Positions 34,175-44,267 are shown, counted from the first letter of the stretch. The stretch: 64,000 bases of DNA from Panacagrimonas sp052387695 (GCA_052387695.1 JBQTIX010000002.1:62001-126000); one strand, 5' to 3'. The notes: generated from the letters alone by a model not told the origin. Numbers and translations are program-made.

Positions 34175-36766
34175 ATGAGCGCCGGTTCCGTTGTTCCTCC
34201 GACCCGAACGCCGCTGAGCCGGTCCTGCATGGCCCTCACCGCGTTGTTGATGACCGGCATCGTGTCCGAGGTCGATGCGATGACCTTCACCTTCGACATC
34301 GGCGGCGAAGCCGTCGAGGGCGCCTCCAACACGACGGTCATCGGAGGCGTTGGCGTGCGCACCGAGTCGCCCGAGACACGCGGCATCGGCAAGGGCCATC
34401 TCGATCCCGAGGTCTGCGGCCGTGGTCCCGACGGCAAAGTGCACTACCAGGTCTGCCAGGGCATCTTCAAGGATCAGATCTTTCCGTCTCAGCGCATTGC
34501 CAACGCGCCTGGCTATGCGTCGAGCAACTTCGACCAGGGCAATCTCAACTACGCGCGAGGCGACGTCACCCAGGGCGGCATCCGCATCAACCAGGACCTG
34601 CTGCTGACCTGGGGCAATTTTGGTTTCTTCGCGAAGGGCATCGCGTTCTACGACCCCTTCAACTACAACTTCGACGAGTTCCACCCGAGCTACATCAACG
34701 CCGACAACGTCGACGAGGTGGGATACGCCTCGATGCCGGGCGACGAGGTGATCCGGGCGGGCGCCAATCTGAGCGTGCTGGCGCCGGTGATCGATCAGCT
34801 CGGATTGCCGGCAAACATCGTCACCGAGTTGCTTTCGAATCCCATCGGCATACCGGTGCTCGGCGTGCGTAACGACTCGCGGCCCTGCCCGGCTTCGCGC
34901 AATCCCAGTGGCGGGCCTTGCGGTCTGGTCTACGGGCCGGGCGGTACCGTCTACAAGGCGCGCAAGGACAAGGAGACACGTCGCCTGGCGGGACTCGGCC
35001 TGCTGTTGCAGGACCTGAACGTGTTCGGAACGTTCGCCCTGCCGGGCGAGCGGGAACTGTTGGTCAAACTCGGGCGCCAGCAGGTGAACTGGGGCGAATC
35101 GACCATCGAGTTCTTCGACTCGCTGAACGTCGCCAATCCTGCCGACCTGCACAACCTGTTCCGTCTCGGCGGCAACGGTCTGGATGATTTTTACCAGCCG
35201 GTGAACATGCTGACCCTTTCCACCGGGCTGTTCGATGGCGCGTCGATCTCCGCCTTCTATCAGCTCGAATGGCAGCCCCTCATCGTTCCCGCGGCGGGCA
35301 CGTTCTACTCGCCGGTCAACATCGGCACCAACAACGACGGTCCCAATTTCGTGACCACCGGTTTCGGCCAGTTCCCGCACGATCCGGACGCTCTGGGCTA
35401 TCAGCTCGACAGCCCGCTGACCGCCATCACCAATACGTCCAGCCGCATCCGCCGGCTGAACGACCGCGAGCCCGACTGGGAAAACCAGTTCGGCATCCAG
35501 TTCAAGTATTACGCCGAGTGGCTCAACAACGGCACCGACATCGGCCTTTACTACGCGAACTACCACTCGCGCCTGCCCATCGCCAGCTTCTACTCGACCA
35601 GCCGATCCTGCGCCAAGGACGTGAAAACGCCGGTCGGTTTCGTCACGAGCTGTGCTCGATGGCCGATCTTCCGCGGAATCCTCTCGCCCAACGATCCGGC
35701 CAGCGCGAACCCCGACGAGACCGGCGACGCGTTGGCGCTCGACAGTGCCGCAGTGGTTCTGGAGTACCCGAAGAACATCCAGATGTACGGCATCTCCGCC
35801 AACACCTCGTTCGGCGACATCGCGGTGCAGGGCGAGATCGCGTACCGCCCCGACCAACCCTTGCAGGTTGCGCTCGTGGACCTCGTGTTCGCCGCTTACG
35901 GACCGACCCTGACCAACTGCCATCTTCCCCCGGGCTGCGTCGGCAGCACGGCCGGTCTGGGCGTGCTGCCGGACGGCAGCGTCGGCGTGTACGGCTCCAG
36001 CGATTTCGTCGGCGTCAACGGTGTGCTCGGCTCGTTCCCCGACACGATCGATGCCGTGGTGGGCGCGCTGCCCGGCGCGGGTCGCTCCTTCCCGAGCTTC
36101 ATCATTCCCTACCGCGGTGGCGTGATCGGCGACAACCCCGCGAATTCCTACATCCGCGGCTGGGAAGAATTCGAGACCTTCACCTTCGATCTCGGTTTGA
36201 CCTATGTCGAGGGCAATACCAATTTCGGCGCCAAGCTGCTGCGCGCCGACCAGATCATCTGGCTGCTGGAGTTCGGCGGCGTGTGGGTGCCGGACCTGCC
36301 TTCGCTGGATCAACTCCAGCTCGAAGCGCCGGGTATCGAGTACCACGCCAGCGCCGGCGCCGACGGCACGGGTGCGGATGGGTCGCGCCAGGCCTGTTCG
36401 ACCAACGTCGCCTGCAACCTCGGCCCCGACGGCCTGCGCTTCAATCCGCACCAGCAGGATCGAGGGTTCTATCCGGACGACATCTCGCTGGGCATGTCGT
36501 TGGTCTCGCAGATCCGCTACGAGTCGGTGCTGCCGGGCATCAGCATCCAGCCGCAGATCATCTTCAAGTACGACTTGTACAACACCACGCCGGGTCTGGC
36601 CTCGAACTACATCGAGGGCCGCATCATCTGGGATACCGGCATCGAGGTTCGCTATAAGGCCAATCTGTCATTCAATTTCGGGTATCGCACCGTCGCCGGT
36701 GGCGGAGTCGCCAACAACCTCGGCGACCGCGACGAGGCCCGCGTGTTTCTCAAGTACGCCTTCTGA
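34175..36766 (+). CDS. DUF1302 family outer-membrane protein
   Basis: 863 residues from ATG 34175, preceded by GGAGAGGGAG. The signal peptide ends near DAM-TF (about 36). DUF1302 members are predicted outer-membrane beta-barrels; alternating strands and Tyr/Asn-rich loops are seen throughout, and the protein ends in KYAF with a C-terminal Phe as in many barrels. Motifs: LNYARGDVTQGGIRINQDLLL (first 20 shown as LNYARGDVTQGGIRINQDLL), GRQQVNWGES, NVANPADLHNLFRLGG. It is usually paired with DUF1329. A pore or surface acceptor for hydrophobic compounds is an inference from context. Confidence 0.9.
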   Translation: MSAGSVVPPTRTPLSRSCMALTALLMTGIVSEVDAMTFTFDIGGEAVEGASNTTVIGGVGVRTESPETRGIGKGHLDPEVCGRGPDGKVHYQVCQGIFKDQIFPSQRIANAPGYASSNFDQGNLNYARGDVTQGGIRINQDLLLTWGNFGFFAKGIAFYDPFNYNFDEFHPSYINADNVDEVGYASMPGDEVIRAGANLSVLAPVIDQLGLPANIVTELLSNPIGIPVLGVRNDSRPCPASRNPSGGPCGLVYGPGGTVYKARKDKETRRLAGLGLLLQDLNVFGTFALPGERELLVKLGRQQVNWGESTIEFFDSLNVANPADLHNLFRLGGNGLDDFYQPVNMLTLSTGLFDGASISAFYQLEWQPLIVPAAGTFYSPVNIGTNNDGPNFVTTGFGQFPHDPDALGYQLDSPLTAITNTSSRIRRLNDREPDWENQFGIQFKYYAEWLNNGTDIGLYYANYHSRLPIASFYSTSRSCAKDVKTPVGFVTSCARWPIFRGILSPNDPASANPDETGDALALDSAAVVLEYPKNIQMYGISANTSFGDIAVQGEIAYRPDQPLQVALVDLVFAAYGPTLTNCHLPPGCVGSTAGLGVLPDGSVGVYGSSDFVGVNGVLGSFPDTIDAVVGALPGAGRSFPSFIIPYRGGVIGDNPANSYIRGWEEFETFTFDLGLTYVEGNTNFGAKLLRADQIIWLLEFGGVWVPDLPSLDQLQLEAPGIEYHASAGADGTGADGSRQACSTNVACNLGPDGLRFNPHQQDRGFYPDDISLGMSLVSQIRYESVLPGISIQPQIIFKYDLYNTTPGLASNYIEGRIIWDTGIEVRYKANLSFNFGYRTVAGGGVANNLGDRDEARVFLKYAF

Positions 36767-36883
36767 TGTCCGGGGTATCGGCGATGCGCCGTCTGGCGTC
36801 GCCGCTGCCTGAACAGACCCTTCCTTCCGCTCTCCAACCCCGGCCCGCGCACCCGCGCCCGCCACTGTCTTGCAGGTGATCCC

Positions 36884-39514
36884 ATGGCACACGGCGATTC
36901 CAACAGCAAGTTCTCGCAGCTCTTCCTCAAGCTGACCTTGCCCATCGTGTTCGGTAACCGCAAGCTCACGCTCGCGGTGGTCGGGCTGCTGACCGTGTTC
37001 ATGGCCTGGCACGCGGCGCACCTGGAGCTCGACGCGGGTTACGAGAAGCAGTTGCCCATCGGTCATCCCTACATCGAGATCTTCCACAAGTACCAGAAGG
37101 ATTTCGGCGGCGCGAACACGATCCTGTTCGCGCTGATGCAGGAGGACGGCAAGGGCGACATTTACCAGCCGGCGTATCTCGGCACCTTGCGCGACCTCAC
37201 CCAGGCAGCGTTCTTCACGCCTGGCATCGACCGCGCCCACGTCAGCTCGCTGTTCACACCGGACGTGCGCTATCTCGAAACGGTGGAGGGCGGCTTCCGC
37301 GGCGGCAACGTGATTCCAGCCGACTACGCGCCGACGCCGGAGATGATGGAGCGCATCCGCAGTCAGGTCGCCAAGGCCAAGGCCGTCGGCCGTTTCGTCG
37401 CCAACGATCAGACCGGCGCGATGGTGTTCGCCGAGATGCTGGAGCGCGATCCGGTCACCGGCGAGAAAAACGACTACTTCGAGATCGCCGCCCTGGTCGA
37501 GGAAGTGCGGCAGCGCTTCATCAACCCGAAGATGTACGAGTACAAGATCACCGCCGACCAGGCGCCGTTCAAGGCCGGCGACGTGGTGCATCGGGGCTAC
37601 TCCGACAAGCGCGGCTACCTGTTCCGCTTCGAGACCATCAAGGCCGAGTTCCGCAACGAAGAAGGCGAGAGCAGCTGGCACGAGATCCCGGGAAGCCGGC
37701 TGGAAATCGCCGAGGTCGACAATCCCGACTACAACCCGGATATCGACATCAAGATCGTCGGCTTCGCCAAGGTGGTCGGCGACATCGCCGACGCCGTGCT
37801 CGGCGTGGTCGGATTCTTCGCCCTCACCATCTTCATGGTGTGGGTGATCCTGTGGTGGTACTGCAGCTCGCCCTGGATCGCGCTGCTGCCGCTCACCTGC
37901 GGCCTGCTCGCGGTGGTGTGGGAGCTGGGCATCCTGAGATTGGCCGGCTACGGCCTGGATCCGTTCGCGATCCTGGTGCCCTTCCTGGTGCTCGCCATCA
38001 GCGTCAGCCACGGCATCCAGATCACCAGCTTCTGGCTGCTGGAAGTCGCGAACAAAGGTGCGAACAGCTTCGACGCCTCGCGCAACACCTATAAGCGCCT
38101 GGTCATCCCGGGACTCACCGCGGTGCTCACCAACGTGATCGGCTTCGGCACCATCCTGCTGATTCCGGTCGGCATCATCCGCGAGATGGCGATCAACGCC
38201 ATGTTTGGTCTGTTGGCCGTGATCGTCTGCAAGAAGATCCTGCTGCCGCTCTTTCTCACCTACGCCAAGCTCGACAACCCCGAGAAGTGGCGCGCCAGGC
38301 AGTTGAAAAAGGACCTGATGTTTGAGCCGTTGTGGAAGTTCCTCGCGAAGTACACCACGGAGCGCAAGTTCGCCGCGATCGTCCTGATGCTGGGCGCCGG
38401 AATCTGGGCCACCGCCTACTTCATCTCCCAGGATCTCAAGTACGGTGAACTCAAGCCGGGCGTGCCGGAACTGCGTCCCGACACCCGTTACAACCTCGAC
38501 TCGCAGGCCATTGTCGACAACTTCGCCATCGGCGTGGACGTGATCAAGATCGTCGCCGAAGGCAAGGCCAACGGCTGCATCGACTTCGCCACGGCCGCCG
38601 AGATCGACCGCTTCGAGTGGCGCATGCGCGGCACGCCGGGCGTGCAGTCCACGCTGTCGCTGGCACAGGCGCAGAAGAGCGTGTTCCAGGCCTTCAACGA
38701 AGGCAATCCGAAGTACTGGAACCTGCCGCGTGATCCCGAGGGCCTGGTGCTTGCCGGCCAGCCCTTCCCGACCTCCACCGGCCTGCTCAACAAGGACTGC
38801 AGCGCGGTGCCGGTGCTCATATTCACCGAGGACCACAAGGCCGAGACCATCGATGGCATCGTGGCTGCGGCGAAGAAATTCATCGCCGAGCAGGAGCCGG
38901 ATGCGCCGGTGAAATTCCAGCTCGCGACCGGCAACGTCGGCGTCATGGCCGCGACCAACGACACCGTTCGCACTGCCGATCACAAGGTGCTGATCGTGCT
39001 GTTCGTCAGCATCGCGATCTGCGTGTTCCTGTCCTTTCCCGGTATCCCTGCGCTGCCGTCCATCGTGATCCCGCTGATCGCGGTGTCGATCTTCACCTAC
39101 GCGGTGATGGTGTTCCTCGACATCGGCGTCACCGTGTCCACCCTGCCGGTCGCCGCGTTCGCCGCCGGCATCGGTGTGGACTACGGCATCTACATCTACA
39201 GCATCCTCGAAGAGAACGTGAAGGTGAAACGGATGCAGTTGTACGAGGCCTACATCGACACGCTGCACCAGACCGGCAAGGCGGTGATGGTGACCGCGCT
39301 GGCGCTGGCCGCGAGCGTCGCGACCTGGCTGATGTCCGACCTGCAGTTCCAGATCAACATGGGCGTGCTGCTCACGATCATGTTTATCGCCAACGCCGCG
39401 GCCGCGATGCTGCTGTTGCCCGCGTTCGCCACCTTCCTGCTCAAGGCGCCCAAGGACGGCGGACACGCCATGGACGCCGGACACGCAGGCCACCCGGAGC
39501 ACGCGACGCCATGA
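36884..39514 (+). CDS. MMPL/RND superfamily transporter
   Basis: 876 residues. RND-type lipid transporter with one N-terminal helix (about 28-46), a large periplasmic loop (47-300), a membrane bundle (about 305-470), a second loop, and a final bundle (about 700-865). GIGVDYGIYIYSILEENVK in the last bundle corresponds to the proton-relay helix of MMPL proteins. It occurs with DUF1329 and DUF1302 and should provide the inner-membrane, proton-driven step. Start ATG 36884 is 117 bases after DUF1302; its last 4 bases overlap the YCF48-like gene. Confidence 0.93.
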   Translation: MAHGDSNSKFSQLFLKLTLPIVFGNRKLTLAVVGLLTVFMAWHAAHLELDAGYEKQLPIGHPYIEIFHKYQKDFGGANTILFALMQEDGKGDIYQPAYLGTLRDLTQAAFFTPGIDRAHVSSLFTPDVRYLETVEGGFRGGNVIPADYAPTPEMMERIRSQVAKAKAVGRFVANDQTGAMVFAEMLERDPVTGEKNDYFEIAALVEEVRQRFINPKMYEYKITADQAPFKAGDVVHRGYSDKRGYLFRFETIKAEFRNEEGESSWHEIPGSRLEIAEVDNPDYNPDIDIKIVGFAKVVGDIADAVLGVVGFFALTIFMVWVILWWYCSSPWIALLPLTCGLLAVVWELGILRLAGYGLDPFAILVPFLVLAISVSHGIQITSFWLLEVANKGANSFDASRNTYKRLVIPGLTAVLTNVIGFGTILLIPVGIIREMAINAMFGLLAVIVCKKILLPLFLTYAKLDNPEKWRARQLKKDLMFEPLWKFLAKYTTERKFAAIVLMLGAGIWATAYFISQDLKYGELKPGVPELRPDTRYNLDSQAIVDNFAIGVDVIKIVAEGKANGCIDFATAAEIDRFEWRMRGTPGVQSTLSLAQAQKSVFQAFNEGNPKYWNLPRDPEGLVLAGQPFPTSTGLLNKDCSAVPVLIFTEDHKAETIDGIVAAAKKFIAEQEPDAPVKFQLATGNVGVMAATNDTVRTADHKVLIVLFVSIAICVFLSFPGIPALPSIVIPLIAVSIFTYAVMVFLDIGVTVSTLPVAAFAAGIGVDYGIYIYSILEENVKVKRMQLYEAYIDTLHQTGKAVMVTALALAASVATWLMSDLQFQINMGVLLTIMFIANAAAAMLLLPAFATFLLKAPKDGGHAMDAGHAGHPEHATP

Positions 39515-40710
39515 ACCCCATCAGCCCTTCGCATCCCGACCTCCTCCCTGGCTGCCCGCACACCATGAACGCGACCCGCATTCCCCTGGCCCGCTCCCGT
39601 CCGCTGGGTGCTCTCGTTCTTGCGGTGGCCCTTTTTCTTCCCGTCGCGACCGTCTGCTCGCAGGACGAGGCCACAGCGGCGCCGACCGACGCGGCCGCGG
39701 GCGACGCAGCCGCCGCCGTCGCGGAGACCGTTCCGGCAGCGCCCGTCGCGGCGCCCTTCGGGCCCACCGGGCAGCCCAAGCCCGCCGAGATGTCGCCGCG
39801 CGCGATCCGCGGCCTGATGCTGGACATCGTGTACACCGGCGAGCGGCTCATCGCGGTGGGCGAGCGCGGCAATATCGTGGCCTCGCGCGACGGCATCCGC
39901 TGGGCCCAGGTGTCGGTGCCCGTACGCGCGACGCTCACCGGCATGTCGTTCGTGGACGGCAAGCAGGGCTGGGCGGTCGGACACGACGCCACCATCATCC
40001 ACACCGCCGACGGCGGGCAGACCTGGAGCGTGCAGGCGTTCAATCCGGGGCTGCTCAAACCGCTGCACGACGTGTATTTCGTCGACGCCTCGCACGGCTA
40101 CGTGTTCGGCTCCTTCGGCCTGTTCTGGGAAACTCGTGACGGCGGCAAGACCTGGATGGAAGTCGCCGCACCGGCCGTGCTCGAAGAGGGCTATCACCTC
40201 AACGGCATGACGCGCACCAAGGACGGCCAGCTCCTGCTGGTCGGCGAGAGCGGTCTGCTCGCCGTCTCGGGCGACGGCACGACTTGGGACCGGCTGGAAT
40301 CGCCCTACGAGGGCAGTTTCTTCGGCGTGGTGCCGCGCGGCGAGAAGGGCGCGCTGGCCTTCGGCCTGCGCGGCAACGCCTATGTGACCGACGACGTGCG
40401 TGCCGGAGCCTGGCGCAAGGTAAATCTCGCTACGATCAGCTCGATCTTCGGCGCCTGGGTGATGGTCGACGGCTCGATCGTCCTGGTCGGTGCCGACGCG
40501 GTAGTGCTGACCGTGCTCGCCGACGAGACCGTGGAGCGCGTCGCGACCTTCGCCGGTGTCGACAGCAGCGGCACCATCAACGGCGTCGTGCGCTGGCCCG
40601 GCGGCCTGATGATGGTCGGCGAGTCCGGCGTGCAGCCGTACCAGACCAAGTCGGCGCCCACGGTGCGCTCGGTGGTCACGCGCGAACTCGAAACGACGCC
40701 GGAATTCTGA
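39511..40710 (+). CDS. YCF48/HCF136-like beta-propeller protein
   Basis: 399 residues; the ATG overlaps the MMPL stop (ATGA), and an alternative ATG at 39565 lies directly before the signal peptide. After an Ala/Pro-rich linker, BNR/YCF48-type repeats follow: GERGNIVASRDGIRW, GHDATIIHTADGGQTW, GSFGLFWETRDGGKTW, GESGLLAVSGDGTTW. This is a periplasmic beta-propeller found with DUF1302/DUF1329/MMPL clusters. It may act as an assembly factor or periplasmic adaptor; not demonstrated. Confidence 0.9.
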   Translation: MNPISPSHPDLLPGCPHTMNATRIPLARSRPLGALVLAVALFLPVATVCSQDEATAAPTDAAAGDAAAAVAETVPAAPVAAPFGPTGQPKPAEMSPRAIRGLMLDIVYTGERLIAVGERGNIVASRDGIRWAQVSVPVRATLTGMSFVDGKQGWAVGHDATIIHTADGGQTWSVQAFNPGLLKPLHDVYFVDASHGYVFGSFGLFWETRDGGKTWMEVAAPAVLEEGYHLNGMTRTKDGQLLLVGESGLLAVSGDGTTWDRLESPYEGSFFGVVPRGEKGALAFGLRGNAYVTDDVRAGAWRKVNLATISSIFGAWVMVDGSIVLVGADAVVLTVLADETVERVATFAGVDSSGTINGVVRWPGGLMMVGESGVQPYQTKSAPTVRSVVTRELETTPEF

Positions 40711-40787
40711 GTCACCCCGCGAAGTAAAAAACCACTTCGTGGGGACCCCGACGAGCGACGCAGCGCCGACCCTTCCTGGGAGCCACG

Positions 40788-42587
40788 ATGAAAAAGAAAA
40801 TCATGCTGGGATGCGCGGCGGGTCTGCTGAGTCTCGCCGCGATAGCGGAGGACGAGACCTCGCCGCCGGTCGAGACCTCGCCGCCGGTCGAAGGAGAAGA
40901 TGCCTCGTCTTCGCCGGCCGCGGCAGCGGAGCCGGAAGGCAACGCCTGGACGGCCCTGCAGGACTGCTGGTACTTCACGCCCTCGCTGTCCTGGGTCTTT
41001 GCCGACTCCGGGCGGCAGACCGATCACGGGCAGGCGGTGACGTTCGCGGTCGGCCGGCCCTGGGGCGAGGTCTTCGCGCTGGAAGCCTTTGCGCAGTACA
41101 ACCGCTTCGATCACGAACAGGGCTCGGGCACCGCGGACCTCATCGGCCTCGGCGTCAACAGCCTGTTCTTCCCTGCCAGGAAAGCGCCTGCCTACCTGCT
41201 GCTCGGGGTGGGATATGGAGATGTCAGCTCGCATCCCGGCGGTGAGGAGAGCTACGGCACCCTGCTGCTCAACGTGGGTGGTGGTTATTGGTGGAAGCCC
41301 TTTGATTCCGGTTTTCTCAAGGGCGCGTCGCTGCGCACCGATGCGGTATACCGACTCGATACGCACAATGATCGCCGCACCGGCACCACGGTCGCCAACG
41401 GCCGCAAGGATTTCGGCGATCTCCTGCTGAGTGTCGGCTTGAACGTTCCCATCGGCGAGGCACCGGCACCGCCTCCACCCGCGGAGCCGGTCGAAGTGGT
41501 TCCCGTCGTATCGCCGTCGGATAGTGATGCGGATGGCGTGGCCGACGATCTTGATCAATGCCCCGATACCCCGGCGGGTACGGCGGTGGACGCCGCGGGC
41601 TGTCCGGCTCCTGCCGCCGCGGTGGCGACCACCTGCAAAGCGCCTGAACCGGGCGAGAAGCTGGACCTCGCTGGATGCGGCACCGGTGATGTGATCGTCC
41701 TCAAGGGTGTCAATTTCGACTTCAACAAGGATCGCCTCACACCCAACGCGAAGACCATCCTCGAAGGCGTCGCCGAGGCCCTGAAGGCCGCGCCGGCAAC
41801 CAATGTCGAACTCGGTGGGCACACCGACGCGAAAGGCAGCGACGACTACAACCAGCGCCTGTCCGAGCGTCGCGCCTGTTCGGTGGCCCGCAATCTCAGC
41901 GGTCAGGGCATCGGGCAGGATCGCGTGAGCCCGGTGGGCTACGGCGAGTCCAAGCCGGTGGCCGACAACGAAACCGACGAGGGCCGCGAACTGAATCGCC
42001 GCGTGGAGCTGAAGATTCTGGATGGGGCAGGGGTGGGACTCGGTACCTGCTCTTCGGCCGCGCCCCGCACCGTCAGATCGAATCCGGTGGAACCGCCTGT
42101 CGCGGAAGCCAGCCCACCGAGCGAACCCGTTGCCGTGCAAATGAGCGACCCGGCTCCGGCCGAGGCCGCGATTCCGGCAGCAGAGGAACCGGCGCCCGCG
42201 TCTTCGGAGCCGGCGGCGGTGGCGCCCGCACCAGAGCCGGCACCCGAACCTCCGGCGCCAGAACCGGCGAGCACCGCGGAACCTGCGCCCGCGCGCCCGC
42301 CCCCTTCGGGGTCGGTGGAGGCCATGCAGCAAGTGCCGGAATCAGAGGTCTTCGGCTCGTCGGCCTCACCCGCAGCTTCGGAACCGTCAAGTTCATCTGC
42401 GGGAAGCACATCTGCCGGCCAACCGCCGCCGTCCAGCGAAGCGAAGATGGTTCCAGAGAGCGAGGTCTTCGGCTCCTCGGCCTCGCCAGCGGCTTCGGAA
42501 CCGGCGGACACCCCTGCCAGTGAACCGCCGCCGCCGAGCGACACGCAGATGGTTCCTGAGAGCGAGGTGTTTGGCGGAGCGAACTGA
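40788..42587 (+). CDS. OmpA family protein with TSP3-like repeat and repetitive tail
   Basis: 599 residues. Signal peptide (about 1-19), an 8-strand OmpA-type barrel (about 55-220), a calcium-binding TSP3-like motif DSDADGVADDLDQCPDTPAG, and an OmpA C-terminal peptidoglycan-binding domain (about 300-410; VNFDFNKDRLTPNAKTI, GHTDAKGSDDYNQRLSERRA). Then an unusual Pro/Ala/Glu-rich tail of about 190 residues with three copies of VPESEVFG (near residues 518, 556, 590). A GGGAGCC site precedes the ATG. It lies 77 bases after the YCF48-like gene, perhaps part of the same export cluster. Confidence 0.9.
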   Translation: MKKKIMLGCAAGLLSLAAIAEDETSPPVETSPPVEGEDASSSPAAAAEPEGNAWTALQDCWYFTPSLSWVFADSGRQTDHGQAVTFAVGRPWGEVFALEAFAQYNRFDHEQGSGTADLIGLGVNSLFFPARKAPAYLLLGVGYGDVSSHPGGEESYGTLLLNVGGGYWWKPFDSGFLKGASLRTDAVYRLDTHNDRRTGTTVANGRKDFGDLLLSVGLNVPIGEAPAPPPPAEPVEVVPVVSPSDSDADGVADDLDQCPDTPAGTAVDAAGCPAPAAAVATTCKAPEPGEKLDLAGCGTGDVIVLKGVNFDFNKDRLTPNAKTILEGVAEALKAAPATNVELGGHTDAKGSDDYNQRLSERRACSVARNLSGQGIGQDRVSPVGYGESKPVADNETDEGRELNRRVELKILDGAGVGLGTCSSAAPRTVRSNPVEPPVAEASPPSEPVAVQMSDPAPAEAAIPAAEEPAPASSEPAAVAPAPEPAPEPPAPEPASTAEPAPARPPPSGSVEAMQQVPESEVFGSSASPAASEPSSSSAGSTSAGQPPPSSEAKMVPESEVFGSSASPAASEPADTPASEPPPPSDTQMVPESEVFGGAN

Positions 42588-42687
42588 CCGGGGGGCGTCG
42601 CGCGCTGGCGACGAGCCCGTTGCCAAATCGGCGAATCGAGTTGCAGGCAGGGCGCGCACGGTCCACCCCTGGAAAAAAGCAGGTTGG

Positions 42688-42932
42688 ACCTAGAAACCGC
42701 AGTTGGTCGCGTGAGCAGCCCGGCTGGGGTAGGAAATGACGATGAAGTTTCCACGCGCGCGCCTTCACCCGCACGGTGGATGGCTGCTCGCGCTAATCGA
42801 TTCTCGACGGCCCTCGCGGGTCTGGCTTGGGCTTCGCTCAACCCATGGAACCACCATGGGTTTCGCTCCAGCCCGGCGCCATCCCTCGCTGCGGCCTCGC
42901 CGAGAATCGATCCCCAACTGCGGTTTCTAGGT
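42688..42932. repeat. 245-bp palindromic element with perfect 19-bp ends
   Basis: ACCTAGAAACCGCAGTTGG (42688-42706) and CCAACTGCGGTTTCTAGGT (42914-42932) are perfect inverted repeats. Inside, AATCGATTCTCG pairs with CGAGAATCGAT, and CAACCCATGG lies near ACCATGGGTT at the centre. A degenerate third end copy (AGCTGCGGTTTCCAGGTT) lies at 42953-42970. It carries no gene. The rest of the gap between OmpA and the AraC gene shows nothing else. Confidence 0.8.
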
Positions 42933-43043
42933 TAAAAGATTTTTGTCAGTTCAGCTGCGGTTTCCAGGTTCACTGCACCCGCACGCTCTGATGGTCAGCC
43001 TCGACGACGACGCCTGACGCGGCGAACCCGATACGGGCCCGGA

Positions 43044-44078
43044 TCAGTGCCCCTGACGACCGAGGCGCGCACGGTACTCGCGTGGCGAGCACAGGGCACG
43101 CTCACGGAACGCGCGCGTGAAATTGGCGGGATCGTTGAAGCCCAGCGAATACGCCACTTCGGTGACGCTCATGCTGCCTGCCGCCAGTCGCTCGCAGGCC
43201 AGCTCGTGCTGGATGCGACCGGCGAGCGCTCGGAACGTGGTGCCCTCGCGTTCCAGGTAACGGTTGAGCGTGCGCGGCGAGATGTTGAGCATGGCTGCCA
43301 GTTCCGCGAGCGTCGGCAGTCCCTCGCTCACCTCGCGCAGGGTCATCGCCACCCAGTCCGCGAACTGGCGGATGCTGGCGACGTGCGCGACCTGCGCACG
43401 GCAGCGTTCCTCCGCCACCTTGAGCGCATTGGGGTCCTCCATCCTCAGCGGGTAGGCGCGCAGATCGGCCGCGAAGCGCAGCCGTGCACCGGGCACCCGT
43501 TCCGTTCCGAACTCGGCCTCGACACCGCGCAGTTCGGCGTAGCGCCTGGCGTGCGGCGGATTCGGGATCGACAGGTGGATTCGGCAGGGCGGGGCACGGC
43601 CGCCCATCAAATCCTGCACGTCGCGCAGCGCCGCCATCGCAATGGCTTCGAGATGAAAGGCGAGGCACTCGTGCCCCATCGCGATGATCGGCATGAAGTG
43701 CAGCTCGCTGAAATCCACACCACTTTTGTAGCGCATGCGAAAGCTCGGCATCACCAGGCGGAAGTAGCGCGCAACGAAACTCATCGCGCGCTCCACGTTG
43801 GGACTGCTCAACATGCCGAAGCCGACGATGCTGTGCGTGCTTACGTTCAGCAGCTTGCCGAGGTCGAAGCCGAGGTCGCTGCGACCGGTGAGCTGGTTGA
43901 GATGCCCGAGGAGCGCCTCCACCTGCGAGAACTTCAGCGTAGCGTCGGACTCGGTCAGCAGGCTGTCCGGCAGGCCCAGGTCGTGCAGCACCCTGGCCAC
44001 GTCCACGCCATACCGCGCCAGAACCTCGGCCAGGCGCAGGTAATAGCGAACGGGAACCCGCAAGTCACGACGCGCCAA
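43044..44078 (-). CDS. AraC family transcriptional regulator
   Basis: 344 residues. The N-terminal domain (about 20-210) is the arabinose-binding-like domain seen in regulators such as OruR and ArgR-type AraC proteins. The C-terminal double helix-turn-helix (about 240-335) has LAAMLNISPRTLNRYLEREGTTF and VTEVAYSLGFNDPANFTRAFRE (up to 'NFTR'). It is divergent from the acyltransferase-monooxygenase pair, which it probably controls, as is common for Baeyer-Villiger monooxygenase genes in related bacteria. Confidence 0.9.
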   Translation of the reverse strand: MARRDLRVPVRYYLRLAEVLARYGVDVARVLHDLGLPDSLLTESDATLKFSQVEALLGHLNQLTGRSDLGFDLGKLLNVSTHSIVGFGMLSSPNVERAMSFVARYFRLVMPSFRMRYKSGVDFSELHFMPIIAMGHECLAFHLEAIAMAALRDVQDLMGGRAPPCRIHLSIPNPPHARRYAELRGVEAEFGTERVPGARLRFAADLRAYPLRMEDPNALKVAEERCRAQVAHVASIRQFADWVAMTLREVSEGLPTLAELAAMLNISPRTLNRYLEREGTTFRALAGRIQHELACERLAAGSMSVTEVAYSLGFNDPANFTRAFRERALCSPREYRARLGRQGH

Positions 44079-44267
44079 GTTTCTCCTCCCGAAAACCGCT
44101 GTCGGGAAACGACAAGATGATGGCGTGGAATGACAGGAAGCGCCAGCGCAGGAACCTCAGTATTCGAGCGCGGATTGGAACAGCGCAACGGCGCAAGGAA
44201 GCGCACGTGGCAGCCAGTTCGGCCTCCGGCCGGAGAGTTCACCGGCGTCTACCACCGAGCCCTCGCA

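Noticed and set aside
36668..39502. Very long minus-strand open frame (944 codons) opposite the MMPL gene
   Set aside because: It is a His/Arg/Gln-rich mirror frame of a clear RND-family gene, a known effect of high-GC codon use; no domain or signal is visible.
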